Shown here piece by piece: positions 23,925-33,100 of a stretch of DNA of 54,698 nucleotides. Each line of letters starts with the position of its first letter. The stretch's first letter is position 1. Below the pieces are notes generated by a model. It worked only from the letters and a program-made list of their open reading frames with translations, was not told where the DNA came from and did no database searches. The stretch lies in the IMG/VR virus record IMGVR_UViG_3300046714_000572, positions 1-54,698 of that record; one strand, given 5' to 3'. The translations under genes and the position numbers were made by a program. This DNA comes from a virus.

Positions 23925-24509
23925 GTGAGTCAGTACAGGGTAGCAAGAGGGGTCATCAGGAAGCCCCGCGATCCGCTCTCCGCGCGCAAGGTCGCGACGG
24001 CGGCCGACTACATCGGCCAGGGCGAGGCGATCCCCGAGGGGATGCTGAGCGAGGCGGAGATCGCGAATCTCCTGGCGACGGGCTACATCGAACCGATCGG
24101 CCTGATCGCTCCGGGCGTGCTCGAGCCGACGGTGAAGCGCGGCAAGTGGAGCGTGGACCCGGCGGCGCTCGTGGCGAAGAGCCTCGAGGACATGCTCGTC
24201 ATGGTGCTCGAGATCGACCCGGACTACGACGTCGCGGCGCTCGAGACGGTGACGGCCGCGGCTACGCAGCTCACCGCCGACTGGAACCCGGCCTTCCGCG
24301 AGGCCGTGGCGCTGTCGAACGACCGCACGCGCCCGGCACCACTGCGCTCCACCGCGAAGGTGAACCGTGACGGCAAGGTCGTCGAGGTCCGCGGCGCGCG
24401 CGACGTGGCCGAGATCCCCATGAGCGACTCGTCGAAGGAGATCCTCGACCGCGCCAGGGCGCAGGCGGCCCAGCAGGCCCCCGGCAAGGGAGACCAGCCG
24501 CAGGGCTGA
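23925..24509 (+). CDS. Hypothetical head-region protein (194 aa)
   Basis: CGGAGGCAAC precedes the GTG at 23925. The first 70 residues form a compact domain (YIGQGEAIPEGMLSEAEIAN, then LLATGYIEPIG), a short helical motif seen in small phage head proteins. The middle is helical and acidic, and the C-terminal 50 residues are Ala/Gln/Lys-rich and probably disordered. It lies between the capsid and connector genes, so a head-tail interface role is likely, though unproven. Confidence 0.65.
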   Translation: MSQYRVARGVIRKPRDPLSARKVATAADYIGQGEAIPEGMLSEAEIANLLATGYIEPIGLIAPGVLEPTVKRGKWSVDPAALVAKSLEDMLVMVLEIDPDYDVAALETVTAAATQLTADWNPAFREAVALSNDRTRPAPLRSTAKVNRDGKVVEVRGARDVAEIPMSDSSKEILDRARAQAAQQAPGKGDQPQG

Positions 24510-24520
24510 GGAGCAGTGAC

Positions 24521-25072
24521 GTGACCGACCCGCTGTTTGTCCAGGACCTCGATACCCTGAAGAAGTTGGTGCGGCTCTCAGGAGTGCCCGCCAGCCGCGA
24601 GGACACCCTCGCGATCCTCGACGAGGCGATTCTCAACGCCCGCCTGGAGTTCTATCGCAGGCTGGGCAGACAGCGGGTCACCAACTTGGTCGGCATGGCG
24701 TTCGTCTCGAACCCGACCACGGAGGACGAGGTCGTGCGCGCGCTGGCGAACGTCGTCGAGACCGACCTCGTCTACGTGCAGCTCCTGCGCAAGCTCCCGA
24801 ACCTCTTCCAGGACGCCTCGGGCGACGCGCAGCGGCGCTGGAACGAGGAGGCGCCCTTCCGCGAGCGCGGCGGTACGCCGCTCCAGAAGGAGATCCAGAC
24901 CCGCCTCGACAAGATCGAGGAGAACATGGAGCTGCTCGCCGAGGAGGAGTCGATCCCCGACGAGACCCAGATCAAGACCTTCGACGGGACGCGCCTCACG
25001 CGGGCGCCTCGACCCGGCGACTCACTTCGACCTTTCCATCGTCGCTGCGGCGGCGTCTTTCCACAGGACTGA
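24521..25072 (+). CDS. Head-tail connector-like protein (183 aa)
   Basis: The GTG at 24521 follows GAGGAGCAGTGAC. The N-terminal helices (LDTLKKLVRLSGVPASREDT, then a four-helix-like region) resemble gp6/adaptor-type connector proteins. The C-terminal third is acidic then basic and low in hydrophobic content. Gene order (capsid, small protein, connector, tail) fits. It would join portal and tail. Confidence 0.6.
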   Translation: MTDPLFVQDLDTLKKLVRLSGVPASREDTLAILDEAILNARLEFYRRLGRQRVTNLVGMAFVSNPTTEDEVVRALANVVETDLVYVQLLRKLPNLFQDASGDAQRRWNEEAPFRERGGTPLQKEIQTRLDKIEENMELLAEEESIPDETQIKTFDGTRLTRAPRPGDSLRPFHRRCGGVFPQD

Positions 25073-25077
25073 TTCAC

Positions 25078-25479
25078 ATGGCAAACGCTCTCTACGGGCT
25101 CGGCCGAGCCGCCTTCGGCAACGCCGGCATCAACTGGACCTCGGACAACATCAAGGTCGCGCTGGTCGACTCGGCCGTGTACACGCCGAGCATCAACGTG
25201 GACGACTTCCTCAACGACATCGCCTCGGTCGTGGCGACGTCGGGCAACCTCGCGAGCAAGACCAACACGCTCGGCGTGATGGACGCCGCGGACATCACGT
25301 TCACGGCCGTCACCGGCGCGCAGAGCGAGTACCTCGTGATCTACAAGGACACGGGCACAGCCTCCACCAGCGCGCTGATCGCTCTGATCGACACAGCGAC
25401 GAACCTCCCGATCACCCCCAACGGCGGCGACATCACCGTGCAGTGGGACAACGGGGCGAACAAAATCTTCAAGCTCTGA
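25078..25479 (+). CDS. Conserved-type virion protein (133 aa)
   Basis: The ATG at 25078 lies five bases after the preceding stop. The beta-rich protein begins MANALYGLGRAAFGNAGINW, then VALVDSAVYTPSINVDDFL. This opening, in which a short strand region is followed by VALVD and a short helix FLNDI, recurs in small structural proteins of many siphoviruses. No enzyme motif is present. It is probably a minor virion or tail-interface protein; exact function unknown. Confidence 0.65.
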   Translation: MANALYGLGRAAFGNAGINWTSDNIKVALVDSAVYTPSINVDDFLNDIASVVATSGNLASKTNTLGVMDAADITFTAVTGAQSEYLVIYKDTGTASTSALIALIDTATNLPITPNGGDITVQWDNGANKIFKL

Positions 25480-25511
25480 TCGCGAGCTGAGGACCAAGGA
25501 GCCCAGAGACA

Positions 25512-28259
25512 GTGCAGTCCGTCATCCAGACCGTCCGCGCCACCGCTAATACCGGCGCGACGACTCAGGACGTCACGGTCTCTGGGTTCGGTACCGTCGT
25601 CGCGTGCTTCGGCAAGATCAGCCTGGCGACGGCCGACAACACGAACGTCGCGCACGGCTTCATCTCGGTCGGCATCTGGGACGGCACGAATACGCGCGGG
25701 AAGTCGACGTTCTCCGAGAACAACCGCACTGCCGTCACCGACACGAATCAGATGAAGCGCACCGACCGCTTCTTCATCGTGATGGCCGCGGCCGGCGTGG
25801 TCACGCGCTACGTCACCCTGTCGGCCGTCACCAACGGGGTGAAGCTGAGCTGGTTCGACTCCGCCGGCACGCCGACAGCACCGGGCGTGGCGTACAAGCT
25901 CGACCTGACGTTCGTCGGCGGGTCCGGAGCGCTGGCGGCCATCGTGGACGTCGCCGGGGCGATCACCTCTCGGGTCATCAGCTCGCTCAGCTTCCAGAGC
26001 GACTCCCTCGTCTGCCTCGGGCCGGGCGTGTTCGGTACGGCTGCTGCCGCGGCGCCGGGCCAGATGATCCTCGGGTTCGCCACGCGCGCGCCGTCGATCT
26101 CCCAGTGCTCGCTGAACTGGACGGACACGGACAACGTGTCGACGTCCGCCGCGATCTCGCTGCTGTCGGCGACGTCGGTCGCGGTGTTGACCGGCGCGAG
26201 CCAGGACAACGCGCGCGTCAGCGCCTTCTCGTCGACAGGCTTCACGTTCACGAACGACGTCCAGAACAACGCCTTCCCCGACTTCGCCGTCCTGGCACTT
26301 CAGCTCCCTGGCCTGTCGGTCCTCGCCGAGGTGATCTCCTCGCCGACCGGGACAGGCGTGCAGTCCTACACGAACCTCGGCATGCGCGGCCAGGCCGGCA
26401 TCCTGGCGATCTCCGGCGCGAGCGCGGTCGACACCGTCACGAACGACGACAAGGCGAGCACGTTCGCGCTGAGCTTCCTCGGAACGCCGACCGGCACGCC
26501 CGTCGAGAACGTCACGCACGTCCGCTCGAAGGACGCCGTCGTCATCAGCGGCCCGAGCCCGACGATCGCAGGCGCCATCGCCGACGCCAAGTTCGTGCGC
26601 CTGCACAACGGCGGCAACACCGCGCTGCTGGTCGCCAACTGGAACGCCTGGCAGGCGAGCGGGGTCGACGTCAACTGGACCACGGTCGACGGCACCGCGC
26701 GCAAGATCGCCGCGCTGTGGTTCAGCGCCGAGGTCGTGCAGCCCAGCGGCATCGCCTCCGAGGAGGCGTTCGGCTCGGCCACCATCGCCGCTACGATCGC
26801 GGTCAGCCCGAGCGGCATCGCCAGCGCCGAGGCCTTCGGCACGCCGACTCTGGCGGCCACCGTCACGCTGTTCCCCGGCGGCATCGCCAGCGACGAGGCC
26901 TTCGGCACGCCGACGCTCGCCCCAGGGGCGGTCGCGATCAGCCCGAGCGGGATCGCCAGCGCCGAGGCCCTCGGGAACCCCACGTTGTCTCCCGGCGCAG
27001 TCACGCTGTCGCCCGGCGGAATTGCCAGCGACGAGGCCTTCGGCACTCCGACTCTGGCGGCCGGCGAGGTCGTCGTGTCCCCGAGCGGCGTCGCCAGCGA
27101 CGAGGCCTTCGGCACGCCGACGCTCGCGGCCACCGCCACCGTCGACCTGAATGGCGAGGGCATCGCAAGCGCCGAGGCCTTCGGAACGCCGATGGTCGTC
27201 ACCGGCGCCGACATCTTCCCCAGTGGCATCGACAGCGAGGAAGCCTTCGGCACGCCCGACGTGCTGGCGCAGCCCGTGTTCCTCTCGCCGACCAGCATCG
27301 CGAGCGCCGAGGCCTTCGGCGACCCGCTGCTGAGCCAGGAGCAGCTCGTTCTGCCGGCGAGCATCGACAGCGAGGAGACCTTCGGCACGCCGTCGCTCTT
27401 CACAGGCCTGACGATCCTGCCCGACGGGATCGTCAGCGAGGAGGCCGTCGGCACGCCCGACGTGCTGGCTGGCGCGGTAGCGATCAGCCCGAGCGGCATC
27501 GCGAGCGCCGAGGCCCTCGGGAACCCCACGTTGTCCCCCGGCGCGGTCACGCTGTCGCCCGGCGGAATTGCCAGCGACGAGGCCTTCGGCCTGCCGGCGA
27601 TCTCGCCCGGCGCGCTCGTCCTCCTGGTCGACGCCATCGCCAGCGACGAGGCCTTCGGCACGCCCACGCTGCTCCAGGCCGGCGCGCAGATCATCGACCT
27701 CGACACCCAGGGCATCGCCTCGGGCGAGGCCTTCGGAACGCCGCTCGTCCTGTCCGATCAGCAGCTTGTCCAGCCCAGCGGCATCGCTAGCGGCGAGGCC
27801 TTCGGCCTGCCGTTCCTGCGCGGAGGATACATCCCCGTGACTCTGAAGAAGAAGGTCCACGACGCGCTCTGCCAGGCGGCGGAGCTGGGTACGTTCATCG
27901 AGGCGACCTACGACTCCGACGCCTGCGAGCTGGAGCAGGGCCTACAGGTCCGCCCTGGCTCGATCGAGGTGAACGAGCTGGACGCCAACTACGCCGTCAC
28001 CAGTCGCTACGGGCGCAAGTTCGCGCTCGATCCGACCGCGTGGAACTGGTTGCTCATCCTCCAGTTCAACGAAGAAGTCATCTGCGAGCCGTTCGTGCGG
28101 AGGCTGCTCGGAGATCCCATCTGTATTCCGCGCGGACAAGACGACCGTCAGGTTACCCTGAAGCTCGTCGACACCAAGTACGAGCACCCTCCTCGCGAAG
28201 GTGCGTCGAACGGGACGAAAGCATTCTTCCGCATCCAAGCGGAGCTGAGTCCTCGGTAA
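25512..28259 (+). CDS. Large virion surface protein with 16 EAFGTP repeats fused to a tail-terminator-like domain
   Basis: The GTG at 25512 follows AAGGAGCCC. The 915-residue ORF has three parts. Residues 1-410 are beta-rich with Thr/Ser/Gly, like a carbohydrate-binding or jelly-roll domain. Residues 411-770 contain 16 copies of a 22-residue repeat with core GIASAEAFGTPT. Residues 776-915 are a globular alpha/beta domain (LKKKVHDALCQAAELGTFIE, EEVICEPFVRRLLGD, FFRIQAELSP) that looks like an independent tail gene. A GTG with its own GGAGG site marks that boundary (27837). The repeat part probably forms a fibre or stalk on the virion. Confidence 0.75.
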   Translation: MQSVIQTVRATANTGATTQDVTVSGFGTVVACFGKISLATADNTNVAHGFISVGIWDGTNTRGKSTFSENNRTAVTDTNQMKRTDRFFIVMAAAGVVTRYVTLSAVTNGVKLSWFDSAGTPTAPGVAYKLDLTFVGGSGALAAIVDVAGAITSRVISSLSFQSDSLVCLGPGVFGTAAAAAPGQMILGFATRAPSISQCSLNWTDTDNVSTSAAISLLSATSVAVLTGASQDNARVSAFSSTGFTFTNDVQNNAFPDFAVLALQLPGLSVLAEVISSPTGTGVQSYTNLGMRGQAGILAISGASAVDTVTNDDKASTFALSFLGTPTGTPVENVTHVRSKDAVVISGPSPTIAGAIADAKFVRLHNGGNTALLVANWNAWQASGVDVNWTTVDGTARKIAALWFSAEVVQPSGIASEEAFGSATIAATIAVSPSGIASAEAFGTPTLAATVTLFPGGIASDEAFGTPTLAPGAVAISPSGIASAEALGNPTLSPGAVTLSPGGIASDEAFGTPTLAAGEVVVSPSGVASDEAFGTPTLAATATVDLNGEGIASAEAFGTPMVVTGADIFPSGIDSEEAFGTPDVLAQPVFLSPTSIASAEAFGDPLLSQEQLVLPASIDSEETFGTPSLFTGLTILPDGIVSEEAVGTPDVLAGAVAISPSGIASAEALGNPTLSPGAVTLSPGGIASDEAFGLPAISPGALVLLVDAIASDEAFGTPTLLQAGAQIIDLDTQGIASGEAFGTPLVLSDQQLVQPSGIASGEAFGLPFLRGGYIPVTLKKKVHDALCQAAELGTFIEATYDSDACELEQGLQVRPGSIEVNELDANYAVTSRYGRKFALDPTAWNWLLILQFNEEVICEPFVRRLLGDPICIPRGQDDRQVTLKLVDTKYEHPPREGASNGTKAFFRIQAELSPR
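26743..27820 (+). repeat. Tandem coding repeats, core GIASAEAFGTPT (16 copies)
   Basis: Sixteen degenerate units of about 66 nt encode x-GIAS-(A/D/E/G)-EAFGTP-x. A 110-bp segment at 26935-27044 recurs at 27481-27590 with only four mismatches, while neighbouring units are far more divergent. This shows recent duplication or gene conversion. Confidence 0.85.
27837..28259 (+). CDS. Possible separate tail-terminator-like protein from an internal GTG
   Basis: The GTG at 27837 follows GCGGAGGATACATCCCC in the repeat ORF. The product (140 residues) has the size and place (directly before the major tail protein) of a tail terminator or tail-completion protein, with a helix, a beta segment SIEVNELDANYAVTSRYGRK and a C-terminal strand region. 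No stop separates it from the repeat protein, so fusion or dual expression is possible. Confidence 0.5.
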   Translation: MTLKKKVHDALCQAAELGTFIEATYDSDACELEQGLQVRPGSIEVNELDANYAVTSRYGRKFALDPTAWNWLLILQFNEEVICEPFVRRLLGDPICIPRGQDDRQVTLKLVDTKYEHPPREGASNGTKAFFRIQAELSPR

Positions 28260-28281
28260 CCAACCTCTAGGAGAAACACAC

Positions 28282-29145
28282 ATGCCCGGAATCAATCTGA
28301 CCGGCGCGCCGAACGAACGCGACTATGTTCTCGGGCGTGGCAAGGTCTATCTCGCCAAGATCGACACGACGACGGGGCTTCCCGACGTGAACGGCTTTCG
28401 TGACGTGGGCAACGCCCCCGAGTTCACGATCTCCGTCGCCGTCGAGGACCTCCGCCACAAGAACTCGCGCGACTGCATCAAGTTCACGGACAAGCGGTTC
28501 GTGATCTCGCAGGAGATCGGCGTCGGCTTCAAGCTGGACGAGACCCGCAACTTCCAGAATCTCGCCGACTTCTTCAGCGGCGAGACCTCGGTCTACGACA
28601 ACCCGCACGACACGACCCACACCGACACCGTCATCTCGGCCGACGTCCACCTGGGCGCCTGGTACGAGCTGCGGAACGGCTCGGGCCTGCGCGTCTACAA
28701 TCTGGACGCGGCCGGCGTGGTCTACACGATCGAGATGGACGACACGATCGACGTCCTCTTGGTCGAGGGGACCGACTACGAGATCGACGAGCAGCTCGGC
28801 CTCGTGCGCTTCCTGCCCACGGCGACGAACATCGACGAGGGCGACCAGGCTCAGTGGAGCATCACGACCGGCGCTACGACCGCGAAGGACGTCGATGAAG
28901 TCGACGCGCTCACGAAGTCGGAAGTCACCGGCGCGCTCCTGTTCCTTCAGGACAACGCGGGTGACTGCGGCCAGCTCGTCGAGTTCCGGTTCCACCGGGT
29001 CTCGCTGTCGGCCGACGGCGACCTGGGCCTGATCGGCGACGAGGTCGCGACGATGTCCTTCAAGGGCGTCGCCGAGATCAACAACCTGGTGCCCGACGTG
29101 TCCAAGGTGCTCACCGTGCGCACCTACGACCCGATGGTCCCCTGA
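28282..29145 (+). CDS. Major tail protein
   Basis: CTAGGAGAAACACAC precedes the ATG. The 287-residue beta-rich protein begins with RDYVLGRGKVYLAKID, a strand typical of tail-tube subunits, followed by DVGNAPEFTISVAVEDLRHK and an extended, Asp-rich region; the C-terminus returns to tube-like strands (VSLSADGDLGLIGDEVATMS). The insertion at about residues 110-200 may be a surface domain. It polymerises into the tail tube. Position before the chaperone and tape measure genes fits. Confidence 0.85.
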   Translation: MPGINLTGAPNERDYVLGRGKVYLAKIDTTTGLPDVNGFRDVGNAPEFTISVAVEDLRHKNSRDCIKFTDKRFVISQEIGVGFKLDETRNFQNLADFFSGETSVYDNPHDTTHTDTVISADVHLGAWYELRNGSGLRVYNLDAAGVVYTIEMDDTIDVLLVEGTDYEIDEQLGLVRFLPTATNIDEGDQAQWSITTGATTAKDVDEVDALTKSEVTGALLFLQDNAGDCGQLVEFRFHRVSLSADGDLGLIGDEVATMSFKGVAEINNLVPDVSKVLTVRTYDPMVP

Positions 29146-29164
29146 TCTGAGACGGTCGAGAGGC

Positions 29165-29192
29165 GGCCCGGGGGCGACAGCGCTCCCGGGCC
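29165..29192 (+). terminator. GC hairpin after the major tail gene
   Basis: GGCCCGGG pairs with CCCGGGCC (8 bp, extended by two weaker pairs). It lacks a T-tract and is better seen as an attenuator or mRNA-stabilising hairpin. Confidence 0.45.
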
Positions 29193-29225
29193 ACGACCAC
29201 CAACAACAAGAGAGGCAAGGCAGAC

Positions 29226-29957
29226 ATGGCGAACAAGAACTGGAAGGCTCGCTTCACGTACAAGAGCAAGGTGTTCGTGGAGAAGACGATCGACGACAAG
29301 ACGTTCCGCTTCTACCCGAACCGGATCGCGCTGCTCGAGGAGCTGGCGGACGTCAGCAAGCCCATCGGGCACGCCGTCGCGACGCTCTTCGGCAAGGGCG
29401 GCGACGCCTCGAACTCCACGCACGAGACCTTCCGCGACAAGGTCCGTAAGGACGTCAAGTCCGGGATCGAGACCGCCGACTCCGCAGTCGACAAGATCAC
29501 CGTCAGCGCGCCGACGCCGGAGGTGTCCGAGTACCACCGCAAGGCGCGCGACCAGGCGATCGACGAGCTGATCGGCGCGTTCACCGACAAGCGCAACCGC
29601 ATCCTGTTCGGCAAGCTCCTGATGGACTCGCTCCGCGAGGAGTTCGAGTTCTCGAAGGAGCGCGACCCCGCCGAAGTCGAGGAGTTCCTCTTCGGCGACG
29701 GCACTGAGGCCTGGCAGGGCCTCGACCTGCCGATGACGGTGCAGCTCTGCACCGGCTGGCTCGCGGCGAACGCGAAGGTCTTCGGCGACGTGGGGGAGAA
29801 GGTGATCGCGCTCGTTCGGGGCAGGCTGGAACTCCCCCTGAGTCCCTCGCCCTCGGAGGAGACGCCGAGCACGGTCGATGGATCCAGCTCCAAGACTCCA
29901 TCGTCGCAGCCGTCCGAAGTGGATTCGACCTCGGTTTTGTCGAGCAGCTCGACCTGA
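29226..29957 (+). CDS. Tail assembly chaperone (G-like)
   Basis: GAGGCAAGGCAGAC precedes the ATG. The 243-residue helical protein lies between the major tail and tape measure genes, the standard place for the lambda G/GT pair. Its last 45 residues (Ser/Pro/Thr-rich) overlap a second frame that encodes the T part. Such chaperones coat the tape measure protein during tail assembly. The low-complexity C-terminus suggests that the bulk of the function resides upstream of the frameshift. Confidence 0.75.
   Translation: MANKNWKARFTYKSKVFVEKTIDDKTFRFYPNRIALLEELADVSKPIGHAVATLFGKGGDASNSTHETFRDKVRKDVKSGIETADSAVDKITVSAPTPEVSEYHRKARDQAIDELIGAFTDKRNRILFGKLLMDSLREEFEFSKERDPAEVEEFLFGDGTEAWQGLDLPMTVQLCTGWLAANAKVFGDVGEKVIALVRGRLELPLSPSPSEETPSTVDGSSSKTPSSQPSEVDSTSVLSSSST
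29832..29840 (+). other. Candidate -1 ribosomal frameshift site
   Basis: In the zero frame this reads CTC CCC CTG. A -1 slip on the run of five Cs would join the G frame to the T frame as LELPPES. The -1 frame is open from upstream of here to 30163. Confidence 0.45.
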
Positions 29958-30163
29958 TCCAGTTCAACGGCCTCATGGACTCCATCAACCGGCAGACCGT
30001 GGAAGAGAGGGTGGGCCTCGTGTTCGACACGATGGCCGGCGCCCAGCTCACCAGCAAGGGCATCCGCTCGTACGTGAAGGCGATGCGCGAGGTGGTCGGG
30101 GTCGAGGAAGAAGTGAAGAGCCAGACGAACGAGTTCATCAAGGACTTCGGGAAGGGTATCTGA
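29837..30163 (+). CDS. Tail assembly chaperone T part, -1 frame (ATG at 29975 is internal)
   Basis: The -1 frame relative to the G ORF encodes RWIQLQDSIVAAVRSG, FDLGFVEQLDLIQFNG and then the ORF visible from the ATG at 29975. The quality of the coding upstream of that ATG shows it is not an independent gene but the T extension of a GT fusion, made by -1 frameshifting near 29832. GT binds tape measure protein and tube subunits. It ends two bases before the tape measure GTG. Confidence 0.65.
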   Translation, partial: PESLALGGDAEHGRWIQLQDSIVAAVRSGFDLGFVEQLDLIQFNGLMDSINRQTVEERVGLVFDTMAGAQLTSKGIRSYVKAMREVVGVEEEVKSQTNEFIKDFGKGI

Positions 30164-30164
30164 C

Positions 30165-33100
30165 GTGGCAGTCGACCGCGGTGGCCTCCAGTACACGATC
30201 ACTCTCCGAGACCAGTTCTCGAAGACGACGGCGAAGTTCCGTCAGGAACTGGGGGCCACCAAGGCGGCGTTCGCGGAATTCCAGCGCGGCGCGTCCGTGC
30301 AGAAGCAGTCCGCGGACGGCTTCAAGAAGACGGCCGCTGCGATCGACGAGCAGCAGGCGGCGCTGCGACGCCTCCAGGCCGAGTCTCGCCGGCAGCAGGC
30401 CGTCGAGCGCACGGCGTTCCGCACGAACCAGGCTGCGCAGAAGGACGTCGCGAAGGCGCTCGCGCAGGAGGCCGCGCTCCGCAAGCAGGCCGCCACCGAC
30501 GCCGCCAGGGCGCAGCGCGACGAGCAGCGCGCGATCAAGGAGAAGGTCGACGCGCAGAACCGCGCCGCGAAGCAGGCGCAGGCCCTGAACGCCGCGCGCA
30601 TCAAGGACGAGAAGACCCTCCAGGCCCAGCAGGAGAAGGAGGCCCGCGCCAAGCAGGCCGCCGATCCCGGCTTCCTCGCGCAGAAGCGGATCAACGACGC
30701 TCTCAAGGAGGAGCAGGTCGTCCGCCAGCAGATCACGCAGCTCCGCGCCCGCGCGCAGCAGCAGTTCGCGGCCGGCGACCTCCTCGGCGGCGCGCGGTCG
30801 ATCAACCAGGCGAAGGGCCTCAAGGAGAGCCTCGACCAGATCGGCTCGAGCGCGAGCCGCACCTTCTTCACCTTCCGCCGGCTCGTCGGCATCCTCGCGG
30901 TGTTCACGATCGCCCGCCAGGCGGTGCAGAGCTTCAAGGACCTCGTCACGACGGCGCTCGCGTTCAACAACACGATCGAGTCGGCCCGCATCGGCATCGC
31001 CGGCCTGATCGTCACGAGCGCCGAGGTGCGCGACCAGTTCGGCCAGAACCTCACCGGCGCCGACGCCTTCAACCAGGCCCTCGCGGTCGCGCGCGTGCAG
31101 GTGAAGGCGCTGACGCAGGACGCCATCAAGCTCGGCGTCCCGTTCCAGACGCTCGTCGAGACGTTCCAGATCGCCGTCGCGCCCGGCTTCGGCGCCGGCC
31201 TGAACCTCGACCAGATCCGCCAGCTCACCGGCTCGATCGCGGCTGCCGCGAAGGCCATCGGCCTGCCGCAGAACCAGCTCGCCGAGGAGATCCGGTCTCT
31301 GCTCGCCGGCACGATTCAGGCGCGCACGACCCGCATCGCGACCGCGCTCGGCATCACCAACGCCGACGTCCGCCGCCTGAAGGAGACGGGACAGCTCTTC
31401 GACTTCCTCGAGAACAAGTTCAAGTCGTTCAACGTGGCCGCCCAGCGCGCCGCGCGCGGCACCCTCTCGGGCGTGCAGGAGGTCGTGCAGGGGATCCTCC
31501 AGCAGGTCCTCGGCCAGGCCGCCGGCCCACTGTTCCAGACGCTCATCGACCTCGGCAACGAGCTGCTGGACAAGGTCCTGACCATCCAGGACGCCACCGG
31601 GGAGATCAAGATCAACCCGAAGGTGGTGCAGTCGTTCCAGGTCATCTTCGACGCGCTGCGCGACGGCGTGCTCGCGATCCGTGCGGCCTTCGCCGACCTC
31701 GGCTTCAACGGGCTGAAGGACGCCTTCCAAGCCGCGGGCTCCGCGCTGGTCGCGTCGCTGCGCTTCGCGATCGGCTTCGCGCAGACGCTCTTCAAGGTCC
31801 TCACGACCGTCGTCGAGCTGATCCGCGGCATCGCCGGGGCCTTCGGCCTCACCGAGAAGGGACTCGGACAGATCGCCGGCCTGTTCGGCGGCATCATCGC
31901 GCTCACCGTGGTCTGGGACCACACGCTCGGGCTCACCGGCCTGAAGATCGGCACGATCCTCACCGGCCTGAAGGATGCCCTCGGGGCGCTGCTGAAGATC
32001 GACGGACCGGCGCTCACCGGCATCCTCACGAAGATGGGCATCTGGGCCGCGATCCTCGCGACCGTGGTGGCCGGGGCTGACCTCTTCCTGAGCAGCGTCT
32101 TCGACGTCAACCTGAACCTGCTCGAGACGATCCGCCTCCTGAAGATCGGGCTGCTCGGCGGCATCAAGGACGCCGCGCTCGCGCTGAAGACGACGGCCAT
32201 CCAGTTCAAGGGGGCCTTCACCTTCCAGACGCAGGAGGCGATCGACGCCGAGAAGATGCAGGCGGTCACCGACAGCCTCAGGGAGCAGAAGAAGCTCGAC
32301 GAGGAGATCGCCGCGATCACTACGAAGGCCGCGGAGCGCTCGAACCGCGGTCCCGGCTTCGATCCCGCGGCGCAGGCGAAGAAGAGCGCGCAGGACTTCG
32401 CCGGGATCATCTCCGGCGTCGCTCGTCAGGTGCGTGACCTCGACGCCCTCATCAAGACGATCGACGACGACCTGTTCAAGACCGGGCAGGAGTTCCGCCA
32501 GGCGTTCAACACCCAGGACATCCAGGGCTCCGCCGGCAAGATCCAGAACATCTTCAGCGAGCAGGCGACCACGCTCGCGGTGAACCTGAAGAAGATCCGC
32601 AGCGAGCAGGCGCTCGTCGAGAAGCAGATCGCCGAGATCATCAAGGGCCAGAACGTCACCGCAGAGCGCCGCGTCCAGCTCGAGGACGCCGCGTCGGGGA
32701 ACCTCGACGCCCGCCAGCTCGCGGCCCTGAAGGTCACCGCGGCCGAGGGTCAGCTCGTCTCGCTGTTCCAGGACGAGGCGGAGATCAACGACGCGATCAA
32801 CGGGATCCAGCAGAAGTCGGTCGACCTCGCGATCAAGAAGGCCGCGATCGTCGCCCTCGAGTCGTCGCGCGACCTGAACCGCGAGGCCGTCGTGTTGCGC
32901 GCGCAGGCGCAGGCCGAGCAGAAGATCAGCGAGGTCATCGTGGGCCGGCTCGGCGCGCGCCGACAGGCAACCGTCGAGGCCGAGAACGCGCTGCTCATCG
33001 CGCAGACCGAGAACCACCAGCAGGAGGAGTCCCTACAGCGCCAGATCCAGCTCACCCAGGAGAAGATCACGCTCGCCAACCGGACCGGCCCGGGCGGCCC

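Noticed and set aside
26743-27820. CRISPR-like spaced repeats in the EAFGTP tract
   Set aside because: Units of about 66 nt are degenerate, in frame and encode a protein repeat; no conserved direct repeat/spacer structure is present.
25341-27860. 839-codon open frame on the minus strand across the repeat protein
   Set aside because: It is the antisense of a GC-rich repeat gene. Composition (Arg/Asp/Gly/Ala-rich, low complexity) and lack of start context mark it as a shadow.
30138-33017. 959-codon minus-strand frame opposite the tape measure gene
   Set aside because: The Leu/Arg/Asp/Val-rich shadow mirrors the tape measure codons, and the sense strand has a normal tape measure protein and gene order.
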